The notes: generated by a model not told the origin, from the sequence alone. 64,000 bases of DNA from Propionimicrobium sp. PCR01-08-3 (GCF_030286045.1 NZ_CP127390.1:2807482-2871481), one strand, 5' to 3'. Counted from the stretch's first letter, positions 43,116-52,321 are shown. A program made the numbers and translations.

Positions 43116-43996
43116 CGTTTTCCTCTGTTCGATGGGTCGAGGGCGTCGCGCAGTCCGTCACCGAGCAGGTTGAGGCCGACGACCAGCAGCACGACCACGA
43201 CGCCGGGAGCAATCATCGTCCATGGGGCGATCGTCACCAGGGTGCGGGACTCGTAGATCATCGAACCGAGCGAGGGAACCGGCGGCGGGGTGCCCAGGCC
43301 GAGGAAGCTCAAGGACGCCTCGGTCAGCACGGCCCACGACAGCGAGAGCGCGATCTGCACGATGATGATCGAGGTGATATTGGGCAGCACGTGCCGGAAC
43401 ATGATCGATAGTCTTGATTGGCCGGTGCTGACTGCCGATTTTACGTATTCGATCTCGCGCAGCGAGAGCACCGGGCCGCGAGTGACGCGGACGAAGATCG
43501 GCACATAGACGATGGCGATGGCGATCGCAACGGTGAACCAGGTGCGTTCGAAAACCGACGCCAGCGACAGGGCCAGCAGCAGCGGAGGAAACGCAAACAG
43601 CACGTTGGTGATGCCGCCCACCACGGTGTCTGTGGTGCCGCGGTAGAAGCCGGAGAACACTCCGGCCAGCGTGCCGGCGACGGTTGAGAAGGTGACCGCG
43701 ACGACCGCGATCAGAGCGGAGTTGGCAGCGCCGGCCGCGACCCGGGCGAAGACATCGCGTCCGAACTGGTCGGTGCCGAACCAGTGCGCAGCCGAGGGCC
43801 CCTGGATTCTCACGGCGGCGTCTTGGGCGAGCGGATCGCCCCATAGGCCGAAGGCACTGCCCATGCTGAGCAGCAGCAATGCGACCAGAATGATGAGGCC
43901 GGTCAAGCCCGAAGCACTGTGCACGAGCAGCCGGACGCGCTCTGCGGTTCGTCCGCCCCCGGGAACAATGGTGACCGATTGCGAAATGTCCGTCAT
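43112..43996 (-). CDS. Peptide-type ABC transporter permease (DppC)
   Basis: The 294-residue inner-membrane protein has a soluble N-terminal segment, a first helix (GLTGLIILVALLLLSMGSAFGLW), and the DppC-type motifs WFGTDQFGRDVFARVAAGAANSALIA and EASLSFLGLGTPPPVPSLGSMI. It pairs with the DppB subunit (four-base overlap) and the fused ATPase at the end of the operon. It likely imports muropeptides or anhydroMurNAc peptides. Confidence 0.93.
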   Translation of the reverse strand: MTDISQSVTIVPGGGRTAERVRLLVHSASGLTGLIILVALLLLSMGSAFGLWGDPLAQDAAVRIQGPSAAHWFGTDQFGRDVFARVAAGAANSALIAVVAVTFSTVAGTLAGVFSGFYRGTTDTVVGGITNVLFAFPPLLLALSLASVFERTWFTVAIAIAIVYVPIFVRVTRGPVLSLREIEYVKSAVSTGQSRLSIMFRHVLPNITSIIIVQIALSLSWAVLTEASLSFLGLGTPPPVPSLGSMIYESRTLVTIAPWTMIAPGVVVVLLVVGLNLLGDGLRDALDPSNRGKR

Positions 43997-44964
43997 TCTG
44001 CACGCACCCTCGGGTCGATGATCCGGTACAAGATGTCGGTCAGCAGATTCACGATGACGAAGAACAGAGCGATCATCAGCACCGTCGATTGCACGACCGC
44101 ATATTCCTTCTGCTGAATACCGAGCAGCACCTGTCGTCCGATGCCCGGCAACGAGAAGATCTGCTCGACAACCACGGCACCACCTAACAGATAGCCGAAT
44201 TGCAGGCCGGTCATCGTCGTGATCGGGACGAGCGCGTTGCGCAGCACATGCTTCAGCTGGATCCGGCGCGGGCCGACGCCCTTGGCCTTGGCGGTGCGGA
44301 TGAAGTCCTGGGAGCGGATCTCCAGCACGGCGGTGCGGGTCGTCCGCATGATCGGTGCCGCGATTCCGAAGCCCAGCACGACCGACGGCAACAGCATCTG
44401 CTTCAGGTTCAGGGCGGGGTTGGTGAACAGGCCGGCATACGCCTGTCCGTTCGGATTGAATCCGAACGCCGAAGACAGCAACGACACGAGCGCGGTCGCC
44501 AGCAGGAAGGCCGGGATCGACAGCCCGGCGAGCCCGACGACCTGACCTGCCGCGTCACGGGCCGAATCGGGCTTCGACGCCGACATCATGCCGAGCGGCA
44601 CACCGACGACAAGGGCGAGGACGATCGAGAAGATTGCCAACTCCAATGTCACCGGCAGCGACTGGGCGATCATCGCGCCGACGCCCATCTGCGACCTGGC
44701 CGAGAATCCCAGGTTGCCGGTGAAGATATTGCCCAGCCAGGAGAAGAACTGGACGACCAGTGGCTTGTCCAGGCCGTAGTAGGCCTCGAGCGCGGCGCGT
44801 TGGTCAGGGGTGAGCGCTGCTGCCTCGGTGCCGAGGCCCGCGGTGATCTGGTCACCGGGAATGGCCCGCAGCATGACGAAGACGACGATTGCCACACCGA
44901 GCAAAGTGCCCAGCGAGGCCAATATGCGCCGGAATATCCGGTTCGCGAACAGACGGTGAATCAT
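43993..44964 (-). CDS. Peptide-type ABC transporter permease (DppB)
   Basis: The 323-residue membrane protein starts FRRILASLGTLLGVAIVVFVMLRAIPGD, the DppB N-terminus, and has the coupling loop RTTRTAVLEIRSQDFIRTAKAKGVGPRRIQLKHVLRNALVPITTMTG. Six helices are expected. It begins 75 bp after the binding-protein gene; the gap carries a strong hairpin. Confidence 0.93.
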   Translation of the reverse strand: MIHRLFANRIFRRILASLGTLLGVAIVVFVMLRAIPGDQITAGLGTEAAALTPDQRAALEAYYGLDKPLVVQFFSWLGNIFTGNLGFSARSQMGVGAMIAQSLPVTLELAIFSIVLALVVGVPLGMMSASKPDSARDAAGQVVGLAGLSIPAFLLATALVSLLSSAFGFNPNGQAYAGLFTNPALNLKQMLLPSVVLGFGIAAPIMRTTRTAVLEIRSQDFIRTAKAKGVGPRRIQLKHVLRNALVPITTMTGLQFGYLLGGAVVVEQIFSLPGIGRQVLLGIQQKEYAVVQSTVLMIALFFVIVNLLTDILYRIIDPRVRAE

Positions 44965-44995
44965 GCTCCTCCAGATAAAGAGGGATCAAACGAGT

Positions 44996-45034
44996 TCGGC
45001 CCGGATCCAGGTTCACCCCCTGAACCCGGGCCGA
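44996..45034 (-). terminator. Attenuating hairpin between binding protein and permease genes
   Basis: TCGGCCCG (44996-45003) pairs with CGGGCCGA (45027-45034), and inside it GGTTCA (45010-45015) pairs with TGAACC (45021-45026), with a bulge in the left arm. No U-run follows in the leftward direction, so partial readthrough is expected. This would give excess binding protein over permeases. Confidence 0.55.
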
Positions 45035-45039
45035 CCGAC

Positions 45040-46599
45040 TCAGGCGAGCGAAGTCTCGCGCAAGAACTGCAGCGAGCCATTGGCCATCGGAGTGAAACCG
45101 GTCACATTGGACGTGGTCGCGGTGTAGGAGTAGCTGGTGAACAGCCAAATCCACGGAGCGTTCTCTTCGAGATTGTTGGAGATCTCGGTATAGATCTCCT
45201 TGCGCTTCTCGACGTCCGAGGTCTCGCGTCCCTCGGCGAAGAGCTGGTCGAGTTCGGGAGAAGAGTAGCCGGCGACCTTGTTCAGGTTTCCGGTGCTGGT
45301 GAAGTAGCGCGAGTACGAGCCGTCCGGGTCGGGACGACCACCGTTGAGCGCAACGGCCGCCTCGAAGTCGCCGGCAACCCAGCGATCGACATAGCTACCC
45401 GATTCGAGAACTTCAAGTTCGATGTTGATGTTTGCCTCGGCCAGCTGGGCCTTCAGGTTCTGCGCCTCGTTGACCGAGGTCGAGTACTCGCCCTGGGAAA
45501 CGATCGTATTGATCGTCACGCCATCCGACAATCCGGCCTTATTCAGGTAGTCGGCGGCCTTGTCGAGATCGCGCTCCGGGCAGGGACGCGAACTCGGGTC
45601 AGACTCATAAGCCGGAGCGGTGATCGGACCAGTCACCTCACCCTCGCCCATCGCCGCGGTATCGAGCACCTGCTGACGGTCCACCGCGCACTGGATGGCC
45701 AACCGCACGTTGACATCGGCGAGCGGGCCGTCGGTAGCCTTCAACTGCAACACGTGATAGTTCAGCTGCGGTGTCTTGGCGACCGTGAGGTTGGCCGCCT
45801 CCGCGGTCTGTGCCACCAGCGCGTCGTCGAAGGTAGCGAGCTGCACATTGCCGGACTGCATGGCCGAAACGATGGACGACTCGTCGGGGATGATGCGGAA
45901 CTCGACCGAGTCGAGCTTCGCCGCCTCGCCCCAGTAGGAGTCGTTGCGGGCCAGGGTCAGCGACTGGCTCGGCTTACGATCCGACAGTTCGAAAGCGCCG
46001 GTGCCGTTGGGTGTGGTGTTAAGCGCCTCTTCGGTATCGTCCGAAGAGAGCATCGCCATGTTGATCGGGGCCAGATTCGCGAACAGGGACGAGTCGGGGG
46101 CACTCATGGTGAGAGTCACAGTGTTCTCATCGGTGGCCTCGACCTCGTCAACCGAACTGAGCGATGCCGCTCCGACCGCCGCGGTTGCTTCGTCCATCAT
46201 CGCCTCGAGCGAATACTTGACGTCTTCGGAGCCAAAGGTGCTGCCGTCGGTAAAGGTGACTCCCTCACGCAGGTGCAAGGTAACGGTCAACCCGTCGTCC
46301 GAGGTATCCCACGACTCGGCGAGGCCGGGCACGACTTCGAGATTCTGGTCAAACTCGGTCAGAGTGCCGTAGATATTCTGCAGCACGTTGACTGCCTGAA
46401 ACTGGGTTGCCTTCCACGGGAAGAGCGTGTCGGGCTCGCTAGTGACACCGATCACCAGCGCACCGCCTGTTGCACCGGCATCATTGCTGGTCTCGGCAGG
46501 CTGTGAAGACGACGAGCAGCCGGAAATGACGAGCGCAAGTGCCGAGACGACACCGAACGCGGCGAGGATCTTGCGCTTCGTGCGTTTTCCTCCAGCCAT
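45040..46599 (-). CDS. Peptide-type ABC transporter substrate-binding lipoprotein (family 5)
   Basis: The 519-residue protein has a basic lipoprotein signal (KRTKRKILAAFGVVSALALVISGCSSSS, Cys28) and a family 5 fold: TLTEFDQNLEVVPGLAESWDTSDDGLTVTLHLREGVTFTDGS and later RLAIQCAVDRQQVLDTA. It is the first and probably most highly expressed gene of the operon. The context (MurQ, AnmK, dipeptide epimerase) argues that it captures wall fragments rather than general peptides. Confidence 0.92.
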   Translation of the reverse strand: MAGGKRTKRKILAAFGVVSALALVISGCSSSSQPAETSNDAGATGGALVIGVTSEPDTLFPWKATQFQAVNVLQNIYGTLTEFDQNLEVVPGLAESWDTSDDGLTVTLHLREGVTFTDGSTFGSEDVKYSLEAMMDEATAAVGAASLSSVDEVEATDENTVTLTMSAPDSSLFANLAPINMAMLSSDDTEEALNTTPNGTGAFELSDRKPSQSLTLARNDSYWGEAAKLDSVEFRIIPDESSIVSAMQSGNVQLATFDDALVAQTAEAANLTVAKTPQLNYHVLQLKATDGPLADVNVRLAIQCAVDRQQVLDTAAMGEGEVTGPITAPAYESDPSSRPCPERDLDKAADYLNKAGLSDGVTINTIVSQGEYSTSVNEAQNLKAQLAEANINIELEVLESGSYVDRWVAGDFEAAVALNGGRPDPDGSYSRYFTSTGNLNKVAGYSSPELDQLFAEGRETSDVEKRKEIYTEISNNLEENAPWIWLFTSYSYTATTSNVTGFTPMANGSLQFLRETSLA

Positions 46600-46767
46600 G
46601 GATAACTCCTCTGTACGGATGAACGGGACGGACTCTGGTCAAATCCACTGCGGTGATCAGTCCGACCCCTGGATGTGAAATAAAAGTACGTTGATCGCTG
46701 CATCTATGTAAGAGAATGACGCAGGCTGTCACATAATTGCAACTAAAGACCTTGTACAGGAGAGTCG
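46600..46767. promoter_or_regulatory. Divergent promoter region of the muropeptide operon and murR
   Basis: This 168-bp region separates the leftward operon from the rightward regulator. It contains an AT-rich stretch (about 46675-46760) and the repeat TGAC-N7-GTCA (46717-46731), extended by ATGT and ACAT on its flanks. This is a candidate operator for an RpiR-type dimer. CAGGAGAG (46756-46763) is the murR ribosome binding site. Confidence 0.4.
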
Positions 46768-47667
46768 ATGGCCGAAATGAACCGCGTCGGCGAGGCCGAT
46801 GCATCGCCGGCGCTGGTGCGCATACGTGCGTTGTTACCGAAGATGCGTCCGAGCGAACAACGCATCGCCCGCTTGTTCCTGAACGACCCTGCCGAGGCCT
46901 CTGCGTTGTCGATCGCCGACCTTGCGGCTCGCGGACAGACATCGACCACGACGGTGGTGCGCTTCTATCGGGTACTCGGCTACCGGCATCTGCAAGAACT
47001 GCGGGTTGACGTGCTGCGCGACGTAGCCAGGGAGTCATTCGAGACCGCCGGGCTGCCGGAGGCATCCGGAGATATCGACCGCGCCGATTCACTGGCAGAC
47101 ATCGTCGCAAAGATCTCGCTGGCCGAGACCATGTCGATCTCCGATACCGCGAAGGTACTGAGCATGGATGCCCTCGGCCAAGCTGTCGATGCAGTTGCGC
47201 GGGCACTCAGGATCGATGTCTTCGGGGTGGGCGCGAGCTCGTTCATCGGGCTGGACCTGCAGCAAAAGCTCACCCGCATCGGCCACACCTGCGTCAACTG
47301 GTCGGACGCACATTCTGCCTGGACGTCGGCAGTCGCACTCCCCGCCGGTACGGTGGCCGTCGCGGTCTCGCACTCGGGAACCACTCAAGACACCATCGAA
47401 TATCTGCGGCTGGCCCGGTGCTCCGGCGCAACCACTATCGCGATAACCAATCATGCCGGCGCACCGCTGGCCAGCCACGCCGACATCGTGCTCACCACTG
47501 CCGCCCGCGAGACCGTCTTTCGATCCGGCGCCCTGGGCAGCCGGATCGCCCAGCTCATGGTTATCGACTGCCTGTTCATCGGGGTCGCCCAGTCGAACTA
47601 CGACAAATCAATGGCGGCACTGCGCGACACCTACGCCGCCGTGCATCAGTTGAAAGTGCCCGAGTGA
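46768..47667 (+). CDS. MurR/RpiR family transcriptional regulator
   Basis: The 299-residue regulator has an N-terminal RpiR helix-turn-helix (MRPSEQRIARLFLNDPAEASALSIADLAARGQTSTTTVVRFYRVLGY) and a C-terminal SIS domain. The SIS domain (about residues 140-280, VFGVGASSFIGLDLQQKLTRIG and VAVAVSHSGTTQDTIEYLRLA) binds a phosphosugar. In enteric bacteria MurR senses MurNAc-6-phosphate; divergence from a murQ-anmK operon makes the same effector likely here. ATG 46768 follows CAGGAGAG. Confidence 0.92.
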   Translation: MAEMNRVGEADASPALVRIRALLPKMRPSEQRIARLFLNDPAEASALSIADLAARGQTSTTTVVRFYRVLGYRHLQELRVDVLRDVARESFETAGLPEASGDIDRADSLADIVAKISLAETMSISDTAKVLSMDALGQAVDAVARALRIDVFGVGASSFIGLDLQQKLTRIGHTCVNWSDAHSAWTSAVALPAGTVAVAVSHSGTTQDTIEYLRLARCSGATTIAITNHAGAPLASHADIVLTTAARETVFRSGALGSRIAQLMVIDCLFIGVAQSNYDKSMAALRDTYAAVHQLKVPE

Positions 47668-47681
47668 GCACAGAAAAAATC

Positions 47682-47706
47682 TTTACATGTTCACGCGATG
47701 TGTAAA
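47682..47706 (-). terminator. Terminator of the flavin reductase transcript
   Basis: TTTACA (47682-47687) pairs with TGTAAA (47701-47706). Read leftwards, the hairpin is followed by GATTTTTTCTG, a good U-tract. It lies between the converging murR and flavin reductase genes and suits the leftward gene. Confidence 0.5.
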
Positions 47707-47749
47707 AAAACTCTTCGAATTTTTCTACGTTCCGTCAACATGCCACCGA

Positions 47750-48259
47750 TCACAGATAGCGGCCCTTGCGATGCTCCAACGCTTGGATGCCTTCGGCGAT
47801 CTCGATCCAGTCCACCTGGGCGCGCACCAATAGGCCCCAGCCGCTATGTTCGGGATCGGCCGTCATCAGACTGACTCCGGCCCACGCCGACGCACCGGTC
47901 AATCTCGGACCGTGGCTGGAGTCCTGCCACTCGCCGGTCCGGAAGACTCCACCGGCCGAGGGCGCCACCCGGGCAAAGGCGTCGGCGATGCCACCCTGAC
48001 CAGGGCCCAGAATGTTAACGCAGGCCAGACCGGTCTCGCTGAACAGGTCCCACCAGTCGCAGTCCTCGTCGACGAGCGCGACGATCTCGGCAGGCTCTCC
48101 GTCGGCGATCATCACCGAAGAGATCGTCCAGCCGTCCCGCTGCCCGTCCGAAGCACTCGTCCAGATGCTCACCGGAGCCGGCATCGATCCTCGCAGCCGC
48201 CTCACCAAATCCCGCTGGTCAGGGGGCGGCAGAAATGGGTGCTCGCTGTGGATCGTCAA
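47750..48259 (-). CDS. Flavin reductase-like, FMN-binding split-barrel protein
   Basis: The 169-residue protein has the flavin-reductase-like domain pattern: RRLRGSMPAPVSIWTSASDGQRDGWTISSVMIADGEPAEIVALVDEDCDWWDLF and ETGLACVNILGPGQGGIADAFARVAPSAGG. It probably reduces FMN or FAD with NAD(P)H, or binds flavin for a partner oxygenase not seen here. It is read after the small toxin-antitoxin-like pair, 15 bp downstream of it. Confidence 0.8.
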   Translation of the reverse strand: MTIHSEHPFLPPPDQRDLVRRLRGSMPAPVSIWTSASDGQRDGWTISSVMIADGEPAEIVALVDEDCDWWDLFSETGLACVNILGPGQGGIADAFARVAPSAGGVFRTGEWQDSSHGPRLTGASAWAGVSLMTADPEHSGWGLLVRAQVDWIEIAEGIQALEHRKGRYL

Positions 48260-48274
48260 GAGCGTGCGCCGTTC

Positions 48275-48532
48275 TCACAGAGCATCAATGAGCTCGCGCA
48301 CCACTTCGGAAACGGTGGTGTGCTTCGTCCGGGCGACCTCACGAAGCTTCGCTCGGCGAACCGCATCAAGGCGCACCGTGAGCGGGCGCGCGTCATCGCC
48401 CACGCTCACGGGACGTCCCGGCGACGAGACTCCGAATTTGGCATCAGGAAATCCCGACTCGGCCTCCAGACCCCATCGCTCAAGATCGGCATCGGTGAAC
48501 TTCGTCCCGTTTGCAGCTGTGTATTCGGCCAT
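48275..48532 (-). CDS. Ribbon-helix-helix antitoxin-like protein
   Basis: The 85-residue protein ends in a ribbon-helix-helix (RPLTVRLDAVRRAKLREVARTKHTTVSEVVRELIDAL) after a variable N-terminal arm (FTDADLERWGLEAESG). It follows a small basic protein gene by four bases on the same strand, a toxin-first type II arrangement. It probably neutralises that protein and regulates the pair. Confidence 0.72.
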   Translation of the reverse strand: MAEYTAANGTKFTDADLERWGLEAESGFPDAKFGVSSPGRPVSVGDDARPLTVRLDAVRRAKLREVARTKHTTVSEVVRELIDAL

Positions 48533-48536
48533 TTCC

Positions 48537-48797
48537 TTACCTCCTCAAACCGACTTCATGGAGCACTTTCTTCGTTGCCGACATCGCATGGAATATCAGC
48601 CATTCATCGGGTCCTGTCTCAATCGCAACGTATTCCAGCAACCGTCCCCGTCCGTCAAGCCCGACGCCGACCCACTGGCGGGGGTCAGCGTCCTCGCGCA
48701 ATACCTTTCGAAGCGTGCCGACAAATGCTTGTTCGGCATCGGCTTCTGCGACTTCAGGATGCCTCCTGGTCACTCGCGGATGAACCCGAATCACCAC
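48537..48797 (-). CDS. Small toxin-like protein paired with ribbon-helix-helix antitoxin
   Basis: The product of about 86 residues starts at GTG 48797 (GGAG seven bases upstream); the frame is open to 48869. It contains VIRVHPRVTRRHPEVAEADAEQAF and WLIFHAMSATKKVLHEVGLRR. The last segment resembles the ends of small BrnT/RelE-type toxins, which act as ribonucleases, but I cannot place it firmly in a family. Position directly before an antitoxin-like gene is the main support. Confidence 0.55.
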   Translation of the reverse strand: MVIRVHPRVTRRHPEVAEADAEQAFVGTLRKVLREDADPRQWVGVGLDGRGRLLEYVAIETGPDEWLIFHAMSATKKVLHEVGLRR

Positions 48798-48868
48798 GAT
48801 TCCGCTCCGATCATGATTCCGTACGACACAAGTGTAGTACGAATTACCGTTGGGCCGGGCCGGGCTCA

Positions 48869-48919
48869 ATTATTGGGTTCACTTTTGCAGCCATAGTGCG
48901 TAAAAGTGAACCCAATAAT
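48869..48919. repeat. Perfect 18-bp inverted repeat element
   Basis: ATTATTGGGTTCACTTTT (48869-48886) and its exact complement (48902-48919) flank 15 bp. The arms are AT-rich compared with the surroundings, unlike the GC-rich terminators elsewhere here. The 51-bp unit could be a palindromic mobile remnant (MITE or solo insertion-sequence end) or a protein binding site. Confidence 0.55.
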
Positions 48920-48923
48920 GCCA

Positions 48924-48956
48924 GTTGCCCGGCCACCTGTTGGAAGACCGGGCAAC
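48924..48956 (-). terminator. Terminator hairpin of the pnt operon
   Basis: GTTGCCCGG (48924-48932) and CCGGGCAAC (48948-48956) form a 9-bp stem around a 15-base loop, 20 bp beyond the pntB stop. There is no strong U-run; termination may rely on the adjacent 18-bp repeat as well. Confidence 0.5.
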
Positions 48957-48976
48957 CGCGATGCTGCAGACAAAGA

Positions 48977-50455
48977 TCAGGCGATCGCCGGACGGCCCTC
49001 CGCTGCCGGGAGAGCGGCATTGATGGCGTCCACCGAAGCCTTCGCGTCCCCGAACAACATGAAGGTGTTATCGAGGAAGAACAGCGGGTTCTCCACCCCT
49101 GCATAGCCGGGCTTCATCGAACGCTTGAACACCACGACCTTCTTGGCTTCCCAGACGTGCAGCACCGGCATGCCCGAGATCGGGGTGCCCGGCTCCATCG
49201 CCGTCGGGTTGACGGTGTCGTTGGCTCCGATCACCAGGACGACGTCGGTCTCATCGAACTCGTCGTTGACCTCGTCCATCTCGTAGACGATGTCGTAGGG
49301 CACGTGGGCCTCGGCGAGCAGCACGTTCATGTGGCCGGGCAGGCGTCCGGCGACCGGGTGAATGGCGAACCGCACCTGGACGCCGGCCTCGGTGAGCCGC
49401 TTGGTCAGCTCGGCAACCGGATACTGCGCCTGGGCGACGGCCATGCCGTAGCCGGGGGTGATCATCACCGAACGCGCGTCGGCCAGCCAACTCGCCAACT
49501 CGTCCGCCTTGACCTCTTGAACCTCGCCCTGAGGACCATCAGAGGTGGCGGCAGCGGTCGCCCCGAAACCACCCAGGATCACCGAGACGAACGACCGATT
49601 CATCGCCTTGCACATGATGAAGCTCAGGATCGCGCCGGACGCACCGACCAGCGCACCGGTGATGATGAGCACGTTCATGCCGAGCGAGAAGCCGCTGAAC
49701 GCGGCCGCGAAGCCCGAGTAGCTGTTCAGCATCGAGATGACCACCGGCATGTCGGCACCGCCGATCGCGGCCACCAGATGGAAGCCCAGGAACAGGCTGA
49801 GCACGGTGAGCAGAATCAACGGCAGCCATGCATGCGAACTCTGGAACCAGATACCACAAGCGATGATGCCGATGATGCAGCCCAGGTTGATGAAGTTGCG
49901 TCCGGGCAGGGTGAGCGGCTTCGAGGGAATCTTCTCGGCCAGCTTGCCCCACGCCACGATCGAGCCGGTGAAGGTGACCGCGCCGATGAAGATGCCGATC
50001 CAAATTTCTGCCAGATGAAAGCCGACGTCGTGCACCGTCTCACCGGCGGCCAGCAGCTGACGGGTCTCGACGAACACGTTGAAACCGATCAGCACGGCGG
50101 CCAGGCCGACGAACGAGTGCAGCTGCGCGATGAGCTGCGGCATTCCGGTCATCTCGACCCGGGTCGCCTTGAACAAGCCGATGACCGCGCCGATCAGCAT
50201 CGCAACGACCAGCAACACCAGCGGCAGAACTCCTCCGCCGCCGACGAAGCTGGGCATCTGCTCGGCCCAATCGTCACCACGCCACGACTCGGGCGCCCAC
50301 ACCGCGGTGATGGTCGCCGCAACGGCGAGCACCATACCCAGGACGCCGAAGGCATTGCCTCGCTTGGAAGTCTCGAACTTCGACAGCCCAGCCAAAGCGA
50401 GAATGAACAGAACACCGGCGACGATGTAGGTCGCCTGAACAAAGTTTGCGAGCAT
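48977..50455 (-). CDS. pntB: NAD(P) transhydrogenase subunit beta
   Basis: The 492-residue protein has about eight membrane helices (domain II), then the NADP-binding domain III ([26 protein letters not shown] and later [15 protein letters not shown]). With PntA it couples hydride transfer between NADH and NADP to proton movement, supplying NADPH. It starts six bp downstream of pntA. Length and motifs are normal. Confidence 0.96.
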   Translation of the reverse strand: MLANFVQATYIVAGVLFILALAGLSKFETSKRGNAFGVLGMVLAVAATITAVWAPESWRGDDWAEQMPSFVGGGGVLPLVLLVVAMLIGAVIGLFKATRVEMTGMPQLIAQLHSFVGLAAVLIGFNVFVETRQLLAAGETVHDVGFHLAEIWIGIFIGAVTFTGSIVAWGKLAEKIPSKPLTLPGRNFINLGCIIGIIACGIWFQSSHAWLPLILLTVLSLFLGFHLVAAIGGADMPVVISMLNSYSGFAAAFSGFSLGMNVLIITGALVGASGAILSFIMCKAMNRSFVSVILGGFGATAAATSDGPQGEVQEVKADELASWLADARSVMITPGYGMAVAQAQYPVAELTKRLTEAGVQVRFAIHPVAGRLPGHMNVLLAEAHVPYDIVYEMDEVNDEFDETDVVLVIGANDTVNPTAMEPGTPISGMPVLHVWEAKKVVVFKRSMKPGYAGVENPLFFLDNTFMLFGDAKASVDAINAALPAAEGRPAIA

Positions 50456-50461
50456 CGCCGA

Positions 50462-52009
50462 TCACTTCCGGAACATCGTGAGCATGCGCTGGGTCACCGT
50501 GAACCCACCGAAAACGTTGATACTGGCGATCAGCACGGCCAAGGTCGCGACGATCTTGATGGCCAGTGATTCATTGCCGAGTTGGCTGATCGCACCCACC
50601 AAGATGATGCCGGAGACCGCGTTGGTCACGCTCATCAGCGGCGTGTGCAACGCCGAGGTCACATTCCAGACCACGTAGTAGCCGACCACCAGGGCGAGAG
50701 CGAAGATGCCGAACAGCCGGACGAACGAGGCCGGCGCGATGGTCAGCAGCGCTATCGCCGCAACAGCAAGCACCGCAACGATCCCGAAGGTCACCCACCA
50801 GGGCTTCGGTTCCTTGGGTGACACACTCATAGCGGCCGGCAATTCCTCCTTGTCGGGCAGCGGCGCGGGTGCCGCCGACACCTGAATCGGAGGTGGCGGG
50901 AAAGTGATCTCACCGGCCTTGGTGACCGTCATGTTCCGCAGCACTTCGTCGTCGAAATCGATGACGAGTTGCCCGTCGGCCTGCGGAGTGGCCAGCTTCA
51001 GCAGATTGACCAGGTTGGTGGCGTAAAGCTGGCTTGCCAGGCCCGGAAGCCTGCTCGCCAGGTCGGTGTAGCCGATGATGGTCACGCCGTTGTCGGTGAC
51101 GTATTTCTCGCCCGGCTTGGTCAGTTCGCAGTTGCCGCCGCCAAGTGCCGCCAGGTCGACGATGATGCTGCCGGGCTTCATGGCCCGCACCATCTCGGCG
51201 GTGATCAGCTTGGGTGAGGGACGCCCCGGTATCGCCGCGGTCGTCACGATGATGTCGACCTTCTTGGCCTGCTCCATGTAGAGCTCGGCCGCACGCACGT
51301 TGTAGTCGTCCGAGGTCTCTTTCGCGTAGCCGTCGGAGCTGACGCCTTGATCGTCCGATGAGGTGCGCACCTTCAAGAAGGTGGCGCCCATCGACTCGAC
51401 CTGCTCGGCCGTCTCCGGACGCACGTCGGTCGCATAGACCTCGGCTCCCCGCGAATTGGCCGCGCCCAGGGCCGCCAGACCTGCCACGCCGGTGCCGATA
51501 ACGAAGACCTTTGCGGGGGCGACCTTGCCGGCCGCGGTGACCTGGCCACCGAAGGTGCGTCCGAACGCGTAGGACGCCTCGACGACCGCACGGTAACCGG
51601 AGATGTTGGCGGTCGAACTCAGCGCGTCCATCGACTGGGCACGCGAGATACGCGGCACCATGTCCATCGACATGCCGTTGACACCCTGCTTCTGCAACGC
51701 CTCGAGCAGGGGCTGGTTCTGCCGCGGATTGAGGAAGGTGACGAGCGTCGAACCCTGACGCATCGCCTCGAGCTCGTCGACGCTGGGTTCGTTGACCGCC
51801 AGCACGATATCGGACGCCCACACTTCGGCAGTGCTACCGATCTGCGCGCCCGCCGCCTCATACGCCGAATCGGGGAAGGAGGCGCGTTGCCCGGCACGCG
51901 TCTCGATGATCACTGTGTAGCCCAGTTTGATCAGTTGCGGAACCGTCGTCGGTGTGGCTGCAACTCGATTTTCACCAGGCAGGGATTCACGTGGAATGCC
52001 TATCTGCAT
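50462..52009 (-). CDS. pntA: NAD(P) transhydrogenase subunit alpha
   Basis: The 515-residue protein carries the NAD-binding domain I (starts [20 protein letters not shown], with [20 protein letters not shown]) and, at the C-terminus, four membrane helices of domain II in one chain, as in Escherichia coli rather than the split PntAA/PntAB form. ATG 52009 gives the family-typical start; the frame is open to 52045. Operon: pntA-pntB. Confidence 0.96.
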   Translation of the reverse strand: MQIGIPRESLPGENRVAATPTTVPQLIKLGYTVIIETRAGQRASFPDSAYEAAGAQIGSTAEVWASDIVLAVNEPSVDELEAMRQGSTLVTFLNPRQNQPLLEALQKQGVNGMSMDMVPRISRAQSMDALSSTANISGYRAVVEASYAFGRTFGGQVTAAGKVAPAKVFVIGTGVAGLAALGAANSRGAEVYATDVRPETAEQVESMGATFLKVRTSSDDQGVSSDGYAKETSDDYNVRAAELYMEQAKKVDIIVTTAAIPGRPSPKLITAEMVRAMKPGSIIVDLAALGGGNCELTKPGEKYVTDNGVTIIGYTDLASRLPGLASQLYATNLVNLLKLATPQADGQLVIDFDDEVLRNMTVTKAGEITFPPPPIQVSAAPAPLPDKEELPAAMSVSPKEPKPWWVTFGIVAVLAVAAIALLTIAPASFVRLFGIFALALVVGYYVVWNVTSALHTPLMSVTNAVSGIILVGAISQLGNESLAIKIVATLAVLIASINVFGGFTVTQRMLTMFRK

Positions 52010-52045
52010 GGCGCAAAGCTTAGCGGGCCCCTGTTGTGCTCTCAT

Positions 52046-52321
52046 AACGGGCCTGTTTTCGTCCGAACAATAGAGTAATCTTCCTAGCCAACGACAGGCG
52101 CCGTCGTTATTTGATCAGGTCGCCCCCAAGCGGCCGACAGACCCAAGACAACGGTTAACGCTGTGTAACACACGCTGAGACCGTCGGTCGGAGCAAGCCG
52201 GCAAGGTGCAGTCTTGCTCACTGACAGCCGAATCCCCAGATGGGCACCGAACCTCAGTGGTGCCCTCTGTGCGACCCGCCACCACGGGTTTCATGCCGCC
52301 AAGCAACAGCAAGGAATCACG
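52046..52321 (+). promoter_or_regulatory. Structured 5' leader of the NRAMP/5-oxoprolinase operon
   Basis: This 276-bp non-coding region separates pntA from the NRAMP-type gene. Three perfect stem-loops follow one another on the rightward strand: GAGCAAG/CTTGCTC (52191-52197, 52213-52219), GGGCACC/GGTGCCC (52242-52248, 52259-52265) and ACCCG/CGGGT (52274-52278, 52285-52289). The last ends 32 bases before the ATG. A compact three-hairpin leader of about 100 nt suggests a metabolite- or ion-sensing RNA or a translational control element. I could not match it to a known riboswitch. Confidence 0.45.

Noticed and set aside
44200-46506. 768-codon rightward open frame opposite the peptide importer genes
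   Set aside because: It is antisense to DppB and the binding-protein gene and resembles no family.
47846-50569. 907-codon rightward open frame opposite pntB and the flavin reductase gene
   Set aside because: The product is a His/Asp/Arg/Gln-rich non-protein-like sequence. The opposite strand holds clear genes.
52174-52252. CTGAGA and GAACCT words recalling a TPP riboswitch
   Set aside because: The spacing is wrong, the GGGG-rich upstream strand and the conserved 3' strand are missing, and the GAACCT lies in the loop of a simple hairpin. The downstream genes have no link to thiamine.
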